The position numbers and the translations under genes are program-made. Shown here one piece after another: positions 31,726-39,790 of a stretch of 64,000 bases of DNA. How positions within the stretch are numbered: position 1 is the stretch's first letter; every line of letters starts with the position of its first letter. The notes beneath the pieces are model-generated. The model was given only the letters and a program-made list of their open reading frames with translations, ran no database searches and was not told the DNA's origin. Source of the stretch: Pirellulales bacterium (GTDB lineage: Bacteria > Planctomycetota > Planctomycetia > Pirellulales > PALSA-1355); NCBI GenBank assembly GCA_022844125.1, contig JALHMI010000012.1:1-64000 (forward strand), in the 5' to 3' direction.

Positions 31726-32346
31726 ATGATGCGATCTGTTTCGATTGCTTGCGCCGCAGCGGCGCTGGTGTTTGCCGTGACCGGGGCTTCCGCCCAGGCC
31801 GAGGAGAACTGGACCCCGCTGTTCGACGGCAAGAGCCTCGACGGCTGGGAGAAAGTCGGCGCTGAAAAGAGCGTCTGGGAAGTGAAGGACGGCGCGATCC
31901 AGGGTTCCGGCCCTGCCTCGATGCTCGTTTCGACCAAAGGCCCCTACAAGAACTTCCGCTACCGCGCCGAAGTGAAGATCAATGACCGCGGGAACTCGGG
32001 CCTCTACTTCCGCACCACGCGCAAGCCCGGCTTCATGGACGGTTATGAAGCCCAGATCGACAGCACGCACACCGACCCGATCCGCACGGGCTCGCTGTAT
32101 GGCATGTGCCACGTGTACAGGAAGCTGGTCGAACCGGACGAGTGGTTCACCTACGACCTGACGGTGCGCGACGACGTGTGGCGCGGCCGCCCGATGACGC
32201 GAATCAAGATCACGGTGAACGGTGACGAGCTGTACGAGTACATGGACTTCGAGAAGACCTTCAAGGAAGGGCACTTCGCGTTTCAGCAGCACGACCCGGG
32301 GAGCAAGGTCTCGATCCGCAAGGTCGAGGTGATGGAGCTGAAGTAG
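31726..32346 (+). CDS. DUF1080 (3-keto-disaccharide hydrolase-like) secreted protein
   Basis: WTPLFDGKSLDGWEKV; NSGLYFRT; signal peptide. Confidence 0.9.
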   Translation: MMRSVSIACAAAALVFAVTGASAQAEENWTPLFDGKSLDGWEKVGAEKSVWEVKDGAIQGSGPASMLVSTKGPYKNFRYRAEVKINDRGNSGLYFRTTRKPGFMDGYEAQIDSTHTDPIRTGSLYGMCHVYRKLVEPDEWFTYDLTVRDDVWRGRPMTRIKITVNGDELYEYMDFEKTFKEGHFAFQQHDPGSKVSIRKVEVMELK

Positions 32347-32378
32347 TTCGCGGTCCCAACATTAGACGAACAACGAGA

Positions 32379-32422
32379 GCCCGCTACATGCGCCAAAGTG
32401 GCGCGTGCAGCGGGTTTTTTTG
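32379..32422 (+). terminator. intrinsic terminator after the DUF1080 gene
   Basis: AGCCCGCTACATGCGCC-aaa-GTGGCGCGTGCAGCGGG followed by a T-run. Confidence 0.85.
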
Positions 32423-32485
32423 TGGGGTTGAATTGTCAATGAGCGGGATGGGACGAGAAACTAGGCCTGGCTGTTTTTTACGTTC

Positions 32486-32822
32486 CCATTTTTCGGGTGT
32501 GTGGATTTAGAAACGCGCGACAATGATGTTTCAGCGCCACACACACGCCTCGGCAAAGGCTTCCCTGGGCCCCGGGCGAGGGTTCGCGCGCTTCGTGGTT
32601 CTCCAGTTTGCCAGAGGTTGTGGCGTTCATCTCAATCATGCCTCGGTCTCTACCTGTTGTCGTGACCTTACACTATCCGAATTGCTGGCCTGTTTACTAG
32701 AGTCGGTGGACACATGGGCGGTGTGGCGCATGCGCAACGATGTGCGACTCGCCGCAACGACTTGCGCAGCGAGCCAGCCACACGCGCGGTCAAGGGGCGG
32801 GGCGAGGGTGAATTTTTCTCGT
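32486..32822. repeat. long dispersed repeat, copy 2
   Basis: 27-bp core identical at 32644-32670; same offsets from ATG and GGGTGTGTGG as copy 1. Confidence 0.85.
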
Positions 32823-33008
32823 GCCGGCTCATGACCTGACGATGTGCAGGGCTGCTCGGAGATGTCGTGTCGTGCACTCTCGGCGCGAGCTCAAATGCTC
32901 AGCCGAACTGCGGGGTGCCCGAGCGTTTTGCCCGAGCACTGAATGGCACTACTTGGGGGAACGGGACGCCGCCTGACGTTTTGTTGACCACCACGCCTGT
33001 AGTGGCCA

Positions 33009-33140
33009 CTAATTGCTCTTGTGGCTTTCCTGTCTCTCGATTGCATCAATCACCGGCGCCAACTCTTCCTTTAGAGCGTTTAGCTCGTGCTTTAAGGCTC
33101 GCGACTGTCGTTCGTCCTCCTCGCTAGTGGAAAACCACAT
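33009..33140 (-). CDS. small hypothetical protein (43 aa, helical/charged)
   Basis: own translation: MWFSTSEEDERQSRALKHELNALKEELAPVIDAIERQESHKSN*; overlaps the end of the upstream ORF; not in supplied ORF list because short. Confidence 0.45.
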   Translation of the reverse strand: MWFSTSEEDERQSRALKHELNALKEELAPVIDAIERQESHKSN

Positions 33141-33366
33141 CGCAACACGATCCACTGCTGATCTTGCTCGCCGGCGCGCATTTCAATTGATATGCGCTCG
33201 CCATCCTTCTCGAAGAGGGTTACCAGTGCACAGCAGGGATCGCCACTGGGTTCGATCAACGCTGGGCAGAATTCGAGCTTGAGCGTTCGCCCATTTGGTA
33301 GGCCAAAGGCAAATACTTGTTGCCCAAAACTGTTGACTGCTTCTTCGACCGTGATTTTTTTGTCAT
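33092..33366 (-). pseudogene. small hypothetical gene directly downstream of the methyltransferase; coding frame interrupted at A7 after the start codon
   Basis: aaggagg SD and ATG at 33366-33364; after one extra A the frame reads MTKKITVEEAVNSFGQQVFAFGLPNGRTLKLEFCPALIEPSGDPCCALVTLFEKDGERISIEMRAGEQDQQWIVLRCGFPLARRTNDSREP*. Confidence 0.5.
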
Positions 33367-33379
33367 GGGTAAGTCCTCC

Positions 33380-34174
33380 TTAGAAGTTCATCCAAAGGCA
33401 CTCCCTCTCGCGCCCCTTGGTTTTTCCCCCGGCGGCATGGTTTGCAATGTCGAACTCGAGCCTCCTCCATCCTTTGTACAACTCTTCATAGAGCGGAGAC
33501 GGATACCCGCTGAGAACCACCCTGGACTTACACGAACGAAGCAGCTTCCCAAGCGCACGATGGTCGCTGTCGTCCATTTCGACACCGTACACGTCGGTTG
33601 ACCCCTTGGAGCGGGTTCCGTGGACGTAAGGCGGGTCACAATAGATCAGCCCTTCCTTGTGGTCAAATTTCGGTATCGCGTCGAACGCTGACTGACAAAT
33701 TATCTGAACTCGCCTTAGGCGGTCGATAATCTGTGGGAGCATATCAATCGCAGTCCACCAAGCATTTACGTCACCGGCCATGCCGCCACGCGCTCGACCA
33801 GTGGTGCAACTCCACGACACCCCCTTGCCGCCGAATGACTGCCTCCAGCGAACGAAATCACAAACTGCCATTTGCAGCTTTGATGCCTCTGGCGGGTACT
33901 CGGCCGCTGCGGAGAACTCAACTTGGGAATACTGGATCAGACTGACGGTACGCACAAAGCTTTCGCCATCGTCCCGTAATACTTGGAACAGTCGCGAAAT
34001 CCGCAAATCTAGATCATTGTACGTTTCCACGTCGACGGGCGGCTTGTTCAAGAGGACTGATGCGCCACCGCCAAACGGCTCCAAATAGACCCTGTGCGGC
34101 GGAAAGCTTTCAATAATTCTGCTTGCAAGGTAACGCTTGCCGCCGTACCACTTAACTGGGGGTCGAAGTGCCAT
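33380..34174 (-). CDS. DNA adenine-N6 methyltransferase (D12 class / Dam-like)
   Basis: PPVKWYGGKRYLA, VYLEPFGGGASVLL (motif I), YCDPPY (motif IV), C-terminal RERECLWMNF. Confidence 0.92.
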   Translation of the reverse strand: MALRPPVKWYGGKRYLASRIIESFPPHRVYLEPFGGGASVLLNKPPVDVETYNDLDLRISRLFQVLRDDGESFVRTVSLIQYSQVEFSAAAEYPPEASKLQMAVCDFVRWRQSFGGKGVSWSCTTGRARGGMAGDVNAWWTAIDMLPQIIDRLRRVQIICQSAFDAIPKFDHKEGLIYCDPPYVHGTRSKGSTDVYGVEMDDSDHRALGKLLRSCKSRVVLSGYPSPLYEELYKGWRRLEFDIANHAAGGKTKGRERECLWMNF

Positions 34175-34221
34175 AATAAGACTGGCTCCAGGTTAGATTC
34201 GCGGGTCCAGCACCATGGACA

Positions 34222-34250
34222 ATAGTACAGGTAGCTTGTGGGCCTGTCAA
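34222..34250 (-). promoter_or_regulatory. sigma70-like promoter for the methyltransferase
   Basis: minus strand TTGACA (34250-34245) -17 nt- TACTAT (34227-34222). Confidence 0.6.
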
Positions 34251-34261
34251 CACAACCTCTT

Positions 34262-34283
34262 TTCGCGCAAGTGGTTGCGCGAA
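34262..34283. promoter_or_regulatory. perfect palindrome TTCGCGCAA-GTGG-TTGCGCGAA (candidate operator)
   Basis: 9-bp arms, 4-nt spacer, between two divergent promoters; overlapping second inverted repeat CAAGTGG ... CCACTTG (34268-34301). Confidence 0.65.
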
Positions 34284-34301
34284 TAAATTTCAATCCACTT
34301 G

Positions 34302-34330
34302 TTGACTGATACTACTGGCGGTACTATACT
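34302..34330 (+). promoter_or_regulatory. sigma70-like promoter for the RHH/GIY-YIG operon
   Basis: TTGACT (34302-34307) -17 nt- TATACT (34325-34330). Confidence 0.7.
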
Positions 34331-34389
34331 TCACATGAGATGTCGCTGCCGACTCTTGATTCCAACTCATTACAACGACGGGCGCGTCG

Positions 34390-34719
34390 TTGAGCCGGAA
34401 AAAAATGGTGCTTATTCTTGGCCTGTTCGACAAGCGATTTGGCGGATGTCGGTTCATTGAACCCTCCGAGGGTCACTGGGGCGGACAAATCGAAGGCATG
34501 CATGAGGTTGAAGTTGCTGTGGTCGCCAAACGAGTGCCCGAGCTGCGTGAGATTGTGCTAGCGATCGGCAGGGATCTGGGACAGAAACAGATGTACTTCG
34601 ATGCCCCGAAAGAAGCGACGGTCGAACTAATTGATGTAGAGACCGGACTTGACGCCGACGAGCTAGAACAGGATTCAACGGCAGCGAAAAAGAAAGCGAA
34701 GAAGAGGAAGAGCGGGTAA
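34390..34719 (+). CDS. hypothetical protein with Lys-rich C-terminus
   Basis: 109-aa ORF (TTG start, or ATG at 34405); stop overlaps next start (TAATG). Confidence 0.65.
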   Translation: MSRKKMVLILGLFDKRFGGCRFIEPSEGHWGGQIEGMHEVEVAVVAKRVPELREIVLAIGRDLGQKQMYFDAPKEATVELIDVETGLDADELEQDSTAAKKKAKKRKSG

Positions 34720-35864
34720 TGGCAAATTCTCTCGTTGAGAAAGCAAACAAGATTCTCTCTGAAGCGCAAGAGCTTGCGGCGCGGGCTACGTCGTGGACTG
34801 AGTTTTCAAATGCGGTGCTTGGCCAGCATGATAGCCTTGTTGCGCGCGCGTTTCCTCGGATGACTGAGCGTCAGGCGTTCTATGAGATGCCGCAGTACGC
34901 AACTGTAAACGATTTGCTCCTATCACTGATCAAGCAGCATGGGGTCGAGCAAGGTGCCTCGACTCGAAAAAGCGGCAAGTTCGTAGTGCGAGTCCCGAAG
35001 ACACTCCATGCAAGCCTGGAAGTTGAGGCCAGCCAGGAGGGGGTCAGCCTCAATCAGTTAGCGCTTTCCAAGTTAGCGATCCGCCTCAATGACGCAACTG
35101 ACTTAACCAAGATGTTGATTGCGGAGGCATTTCGGCATGTATACGACGGCTATTCAACCGACCGCGTGATCGTGCATCCCGACTTAAACCGGCAGTTCTT
35201 AACTGAGTGCCGTAAGCTCGGATTGAACAAGAGCGATTACGACTTGAATCACCTCTTGCAAGATATTCGAAAGAGCAATCCGGCGCTTCTGCCGCCCGCC
35301 ACTAAGAAACCGCAAATTACCGACTATGACGAATTCCTTTTCGCTAGTGAGATCGCATTTCGTCACCTGCAACGCAGTGAGGGCGTGACGTTGGATCAGG
35401 TGCTTTGCGATCCAGCCATGCGAGAGAAATTTGACGAAATAGGCAAGCGGCTTTCAAAGACAATGGACGTATTTAAGCTGCGGATGGGCGCACTTTACTT
35501 GCGCAAGACTCACCGCCTAGCTCCGAGCGTCACTCCTTCGCAGCAGTTTGATCTGTTGAAAGCTGGAACCATAAAGCAATTGAACCTAAAGAATCTGCCG
35601 GAGTTTCCTGGCATGTATGTCTTCTACGAAGACGTTAGGCCGATCTATGCTGGAGAAACGGCGCAACTGCGCCATCGGATCCAACTGCATCTCGAAACAT
35701 CGGAGCATCTATTCCTGCCTCAGTGGCTTGACTTGGGTTTTGAGACCTCGCTGGAACTGAGATTCCACGCAGTCCCGAATGCCAAGTCCAAGGAGAGATT
35801 GCTTTGGCTCAACCAGTTTATTAATCGAGAGCGGCCACCGCTGAACTATCAAGCAGCCGCTTAA
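34719..35864 (+). CDS. ribbon-helix-helix (HicB-like) / GIY-YIG nuclease fusion
   Basis: GKFVVRVPKTLHASLEVEASQEGVSLNQLALSKLAIRL (RHH) and GMYVFYEDVRPIYAGETAQLRHRI ... SKERLLWLNQFINRERPPLNY (GIY-YIG core). Confidence 0.8.
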   Translation: MANSLVEKANKILSEAQELAARATSWTEFSNAVLGQHDSLVARAFPRMTERQAFYEMPQYATVNDLLLSLIKQHGVEQGASTRKSGKFVVRVPKTLHASLEVEASQEGVSLNQLALSKLAIRLNDATDLTKMLIAEAFRHVYDGYSTDRVIVHPDLNRQFLTECRKLGLNKSDYDLNHLLQDIRKSNPALLPPATKKPQITDYDEFLFASEIAFRHLQRSEGVTLDQVLCDPAMREKFDEIGKRLSKTMDVFKLRMGALYLRKTHRLAPSVTPSQQFDLLKAGTIKQLNLKNLPEFPGMYVFYEDVRPIYAGETAQLRHRIQLHLETSEHLFLPQWLDLGFETSLELRFHAVPNAKSKERLLWLNQFINRERPPLNYQAAA

Positions 35865-36109
35865 ATCGCACAGTAGGACACTACAGCAAACCTCCTCTGC
35901 GCGAGATGCGATCACGCATGGCTTGGTTAGCGTTCATGGCCTTCGCGGTGCGCGGTCGCGCCGCTCCCTAGCCCCTGTTCGCGAATCCAGCCCGCTGTCG
36001 AGGAATCGACGCGCGCGTCCTCCGAGGGGCATCCTCGCTGGTGCTTCCGGATAGCATTGGGTCGCCAGCAAAAGCCTGGCAGTCTTTCCACGAAGTCAAT
36101 GAACAAAAC

Positions 36110-36502
36110 ATGAACGCGGACATCAAGGCTTACAACGCGGGGCAGGAAACCAGCGACCGAAAGATTTGCGAACTGCTCTCGGCCGAGATCGACAGAAGGC
36201 TGCCCGAGGCGGAGTCGAAAATTTGGCATCGCCACCCCGTGTGGTTCCTGGAGGGGAATCCGATTGTCGGATACAGCAAACTCAAGGCGGGCATTCGCCT
36301 GATGTTCTGGAGCGGAGTGGACTTCGAAGAGGAGCGATTGCAGCCCGGCACCGGGAAGTTCAAGGACGCGTCGGTCACCTACACCGCGGCGGACGAGGTG
36401 AACACGACCGAGCTGGCACGGTGGCTGAAGAAGTCGCGCGAGATCCAGTGGGACTACAAAAACATCTACAAGACCAAAGGCAAGTTGAAGCGACTCAAGT
36501 AG
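36110..36502 (+). CDS. DUF1801 domain protein
   Basis: DRKICELLSAEIDRRLPEAESKIWHRHPVWFLEGNPIVGYSKLKAGIRLMFWSG. Confidence 0.75.
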   Translation: MNADIKAYNAGQETSDRKICELLSAEIDRRLPEAESKIWHRHPVWFLEGNPIVGYSKLKAGIRLMFWSGVDFEEERLQPGTGKFKDASVTYTAADEVNTTELARWLKKSREIQWDYKNIYKTKGKLKRLK

Positions 36503-36512
36503 CTAACGTCCT

Positions 36513-36635
36513 GGAAGCCCGACTCGTGAGCGAGGGAATCTCTCAAGACGGTGACACCACGAGACAAAGATCCACGAAGTTTGTTTTCGAAACAAATTCG
36601 GGCGATGCTTCTCCCTCGCTTACACTTCGGGCTAC
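36513..36635. repeat. REP-like inverted pair GAAGCCCGACTCGTGAGCGAGGGAA ... CTCCCTCGCTTACACTTCGGGCT
   Basis: same family as 21966, 40310 and 48269. Confidence 0.7.
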
Positions 36636-36820
36636 CAGACGAGGAGGACTGAAGATGGTGAGGACCGCTGGTTGAGGTCAACGCGATGCAGGATACCCCC
36701 TCCCCACAAGGGGGAGGGAGCCAGATACGCGTTCTCATTTGCCAGCCACTGTGCGAAACGTTCCTTCCTGCTCCCTCCCACTCCGTGGGGAGGGTTGGGG
36801 AGGGGGGAATCCACACTCCA

Positions 36821-38011
36821 CTACAACCCGCGCTTGCCGAATTGATAGAGCGCTTCGCTGGCAACGTGGAGCTGATCGAGGGCCAGCCATTCGTCAGCCG
36901 TGTGGGCCTGATCGATCGAGCCGGGACCGAAGACGACCGAAGGCACGCCGGCTGCAGCGTAAGCGGCCGCATCGGTGCCGAAGGGGACGCCGATCTTTCC
37001 GCCGGCGAGACCCACGGCTTGCACGGCGCGGTGGAGCGCGTCGGCAATGGGCGCGTTGTTGTCGTCGGGCAGACCCAGGCCGATGAGGAACGGCTTGCCG
37101 TGCTCGAGTTGGACGGAGTCGCCTAGTTCGCGAGCCAGATAGTCGATCACGTTTTGCTGCGCCGCAAGTGGCTCTTCGCGCGGCAACAGGCGGCGGTCGA
37201 TCTCGATCGTGCAATGGTCGGGCACCGTGTTCACGCTGAGGCCGCCGGTGATCGTGCCGACGCTCACGGTCGGATTGCCGCAGAGGGGATGTTCGCCGAG
37301 TGTGTGCGCCACTTCGCGCTGGTAGCGCTCGAGGGCCGCGAGGACGGGCGCCATGCGGAAGATCGCGTTCACGCCGAGGTGCGGCTGCGAGCTGTGGCCC
37401 GCGCGACCGCGGGTGTGCAAGCGCCAGCGAACGACGCCCTTGTGCGCAACGACGACTTGCAGTTGCGTAGGCTCGGCCACCACGGCGACGTCCGGCTGGC
37501 GGGGAATGATCGAGCCGGATTCGCTCCACAGACGAGTGAGTGCGGTTGCGCCGCTGTACCCGTGCTCTTCGTTGACGGTGCAGGCCATGATGATCGTGGG
37601 CATGCCGGCGGGACGTTCGGCGGCCAGTCGGGCGAGCGCGCCGAGCATAGCGGTCATGCCACCCTTGATGTCGCAGGAACCGCGGCCATAGAGCCGGCCC
37701 TCGCGCACGGTGGGCGTCCAGGGTTCGATCGTCATGCCGTCGACGGGCACCGTGTCTTGATGCGCTTCGAACAGGACGAGCGGGCCGCCTTCGCTGGCCG
37801 GCACAGCGCCGTCGAGCCGGGCGACGATGTTCTCGCGCTTTACGTCGACGTGCTGCCGCTGATAGGGGAGGCCGAGCGAGCGGAACAGGTTTTCGAGATA
37901 GTCGGTCACCCGATACTCGAAATACTCGGGGCCGCTGACGGGCTTGCCCATCGGGTTGACGCTGGGAATGGCGACCAGTTCGCTGAGCGTTCGGGTGAGG
38001 TCGAGCGTCAT
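36821..38011 (-). CDS. M20 family metallopeptidase (acetylornithine deacetylase/succinyl-diaminopimelate desuccinylase-like)
   Basis: LFEAHQDTVPVDG; GRGSCDIKGGMTAML; VNEEHGYSGA. Confidence 0.9.
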   Translation of the reverse strand: MTLDLTRTLSELVAIPSVNPMGKPVSGPEYFEYRVTDYLENLFRSLGLPYQRQHVDVKRENIVARLDGAVPASEGGPLVLFEAHQDTVPVDGMTIEPWTPTVREGRLYGRGSCDIKGGMTAMLGALARLAAERPAGMPTIIMACTVNEEHGYSGATALTRLWSESGSIIPRQPDVAVVAEPTQLQVVVAHKGVVRWRLHTRGRAGHSSQPHLGVNAIFRMAPVLAALERYQREVAHTLGEHPLCGNPTVSVGTITGGLSVNTVPDHCTIEIDRRLLPREEPLAAQQNVIDYLARELGDSVQLEHGKPFLIGLGLPDDNNAPIADALHRAVQAVGLAGGKIGVPFGTDAAAYAAAGVPSVVFGPGSIDQAHTADEWLALDQLHVASEALYQFGKRGL

Positions 38012-38103
38012 GATGGCGATCCGTGCGAGGCAGTGTCCGTTGCGAGCGGGGGCGGGCGGAGCGGTCAATCATAACGGGCGGCGCGGCGTTTGGCGCGTGT
38101 GCG

Positions 38104-38367
38104 TTAGTCGCTCGCCGCCTGTTTCCTGTCGTCATCGACCGGATAGCCAAGATCGTCGTAGGTTGTGTAGCAAAGCTTGACGACTCGATCGGCCTTGAGC
38201 ATCAGAAATACGCCGATCAGAAACGAAGCTGAAGCGCCCAAGGCATAGTTCAGGGCGGAATAGTCCTTGGTGGCAAAAAAGCAGAAGCCGAACGTAGTGA
38301 CGCCGTACGCCATCCAGAAAACGCCGATCGACCGTACCGCAACTCCGAACGCCTGCTGGACAGTCAT
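38104..38367 (-). CDS. small membrane hypothetical protein
   Basis: 88-aa ORF with two TM segments. Confidence 0.55.
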   Translation of the reverse strand: MTVQQAFGVAVRSIGVFWMAYGVTTFGFCFFATKDYSALNYALGASASFLIGVFLMLKADRVVKLCYTTYDDLGYPVDDDRKQAASD

Positions 38368-38574
38368 GCCGTGTCCTCCCGGGGTTATGTTCGGCTGTGG
38401 CCGCCCCTTACGCTCGGATGGCGGCGACAGTAATACAGTAATACTGAACCGCGATGAAAAGCGGGCGAGTGCGAACACCGAGCACTGCTGGATCGCCACG
38501 GGGAGGCAGGGACGGAGCGGCGGGCAGGGCTTCGACATTTAGCGGGAGCGAAATCGGGGAGTGACCCGGCTGGC

Positions 38575-38604
38575 TTGACCGGCTGGGCACGCATTCGCTA
38601 GGAT
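38575..38604 (+). promoter_or_regulatory. putative sigma70-like promoter upstream of a nuo leader
   Basis: TTGACC -18 nt- TAGGAT. Confidence 0.4.
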
Positions 38605-38661
38605 GCTCGCAGCGCCAGAAGGGCCAGTGGGGGCCTAGGTTTAGGGCGATTTTGAGTGGGA

Positions 38662-38686
38662 AGACCCGGCGAACGGGTCTTTTCTT
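38662..38686 (+). terminator. intrinsic terminator-like hairpin in the nuoA upstream region
   Basis: AAGACCCG-GCGAA-CGGGTCTT followed by TTTTC; no + strand gene just upstream. Confidence 0.65.
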
Positions 38687-38694
38687 AGAAGCAA

Positions 38695-38718
38695 CTTTGT
38701 GACAAGATTCACAAAGTG
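38695..38718. promoter_or_regulatory. palindrome ACTTTGTGA-CAAGAT-TCACAAAGT: CRP/FNR-family or Rex-like operator upstream of nuoA
   Basis: perfect 9-bp arms, 6-nt spacer; TGTGA-N6-TCACA. Confidence 0.65.
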
Positions 38719-38813
38719 ACGCGGACCCGGTTGCGCGCCCGCACACGTCGCAGCCGCAGGCCGCGACGTTTCGTGCCGCGCATTGGGGCAACTGCCGCCG
38801 GAAACGACCTGCC

Positions 38814-39212
38814 ATGGAATCTGCCGTCCTGCCCGTTTTTCTGTTCGTGGTCGCCGCCACCGGATTGGCCGTGGGCCTGCTGGTGCTCAGCGCGCTGGTG
38901 GGGCCGAGCAAGAACGGCAAAGTCAAGGAAATGCCGTACGAGAGCGGCATGGATCCGATTCACGATACGCACCGCCGCTTCGACGTGCGGTTTTACCTGG
39001 TGGCGATCGCCTTCCTGGTGTTCGACGTGGAACTGTTGTTCCTTTATCCCTGGGCCGTGGCCAGCCGCAATCCGCTCGGCATCGATCGTGCAGTGAGCGA
39101 GGGGCTGGTCGAGAGCCGCGGGCTGGTGTTTGCCGAGGTGCTGGTGTTTCTCGCGTTGCTCGCGGCGAGTTTTGTGTATGCCTGGCGCAAGGGGGTGTTC
39201 CGGTGGCGATAG
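38814..39212 (+). CDS. nuoA: NADH-quinone oxidoreductase subunit A
   Basis: MPYESGMDPIHDTHRRFDVRFYLVAIAFLVFDVE. Confidence 0.96.
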   Translation: MESAVLPVFLFVVAATGLAVGLLVLSALVGPSKNGKVKEMPYESGMDPIHDTHRRFDVRFYLVAIAFLVFDVELLFLYPWAVASRNPLGIDRAVSEGLVESRGLVFAEVLVFLALLAASFVYAWRKGVFRWR

Positions 39213-39784
39213 AGATTCCTGAAAACGTTGTCGTGAGCCGCTTGGATTCGCTGGCCAGTTGGTGCCGCAAGAACAGCTTGTGGCCGATGCCGTTTGCCAC
39301 GGCCTGCTGCGGCATCGAGTTGATGGCTACTGGCGCGAGCAAGCACGACCTGGCCCGGTTCGGCGCGGAGGTCATGCGGTTCAGCCCGCGGCAGTGCGAT
39401 CTGATGATCGTGGCCGGGCGCGTGGTAATGAAGATGCTGCCCGTGCTGCAGCGAATCTGGCAGCAGATGCACGAGCCGAAGTGGTGCATCTCGATGGGTG
39501 CGTGTGCTTCGACCGGCGGCGTGTTCGATACCTATAGCGTGGTGCAGGGGATCGACCGGTTCATTCCGGTCGACATGTATGTGCCCGGCTGCCCGCCGCG
39601 GCCGGAACAGTTGATCCAGGCGATCATCGACCTGCAGGACAAGATTCAAGCCGAAGGCACGATCGGCGGGCGAGAATTCGCCATGCGAAGCCGCCAGCAG
39701 CCCAAGCGGGCGCTGGTCGAGCTGAACGTGCTCTCGCTGCCGCGCGGTGTCAGCAACCTGCCGCAAGGCGTGCGGGTGGAATAA
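39203..39784 (+). CDS. nuoB: NADH-quinone oxidoreductase subunit B
   Basis: FATACCGIELMA; MGACASTGGVFDTYSVVQGIDRFIPVDMYVPGCPPRPEQL; GTG start overlapping nuoA. Confidence 0.96.
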   Translation: MAIEIPENVVVSRLDSLASWCRKNSLWPMPFATACCGIELMATGASKHDLARFGAEVMRFSPRQCDLMIVAGRVVMKMLPVLQRIWQQMHEPKWCISMGACASTGGVFDTYSVVQGIDRFIPVDMYVPGCPPRPEQLIQAIIDLQDKIQAEGTIGGREFAMRSRQQPKRALVELNVLSLPRGVSNLPQGVRVE

Positions 39785-39790
39785 CCAGAC

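Noticed and set aside
36690-36815. ccctccccacaagggggaggg / ctccgtggggaggg as regulatory element
   Set aside because: Common GC-rich intergenic repeat downstream of the M20 gene; could act as terminator but nothing specific supports a regulatory role.
38783-39784. 333-aa ORF starting upstream of nuoA
   Set aside because: Its N-terminal part overlaps nuoA out of frame; the real gene is nuoB from GTG 39203.
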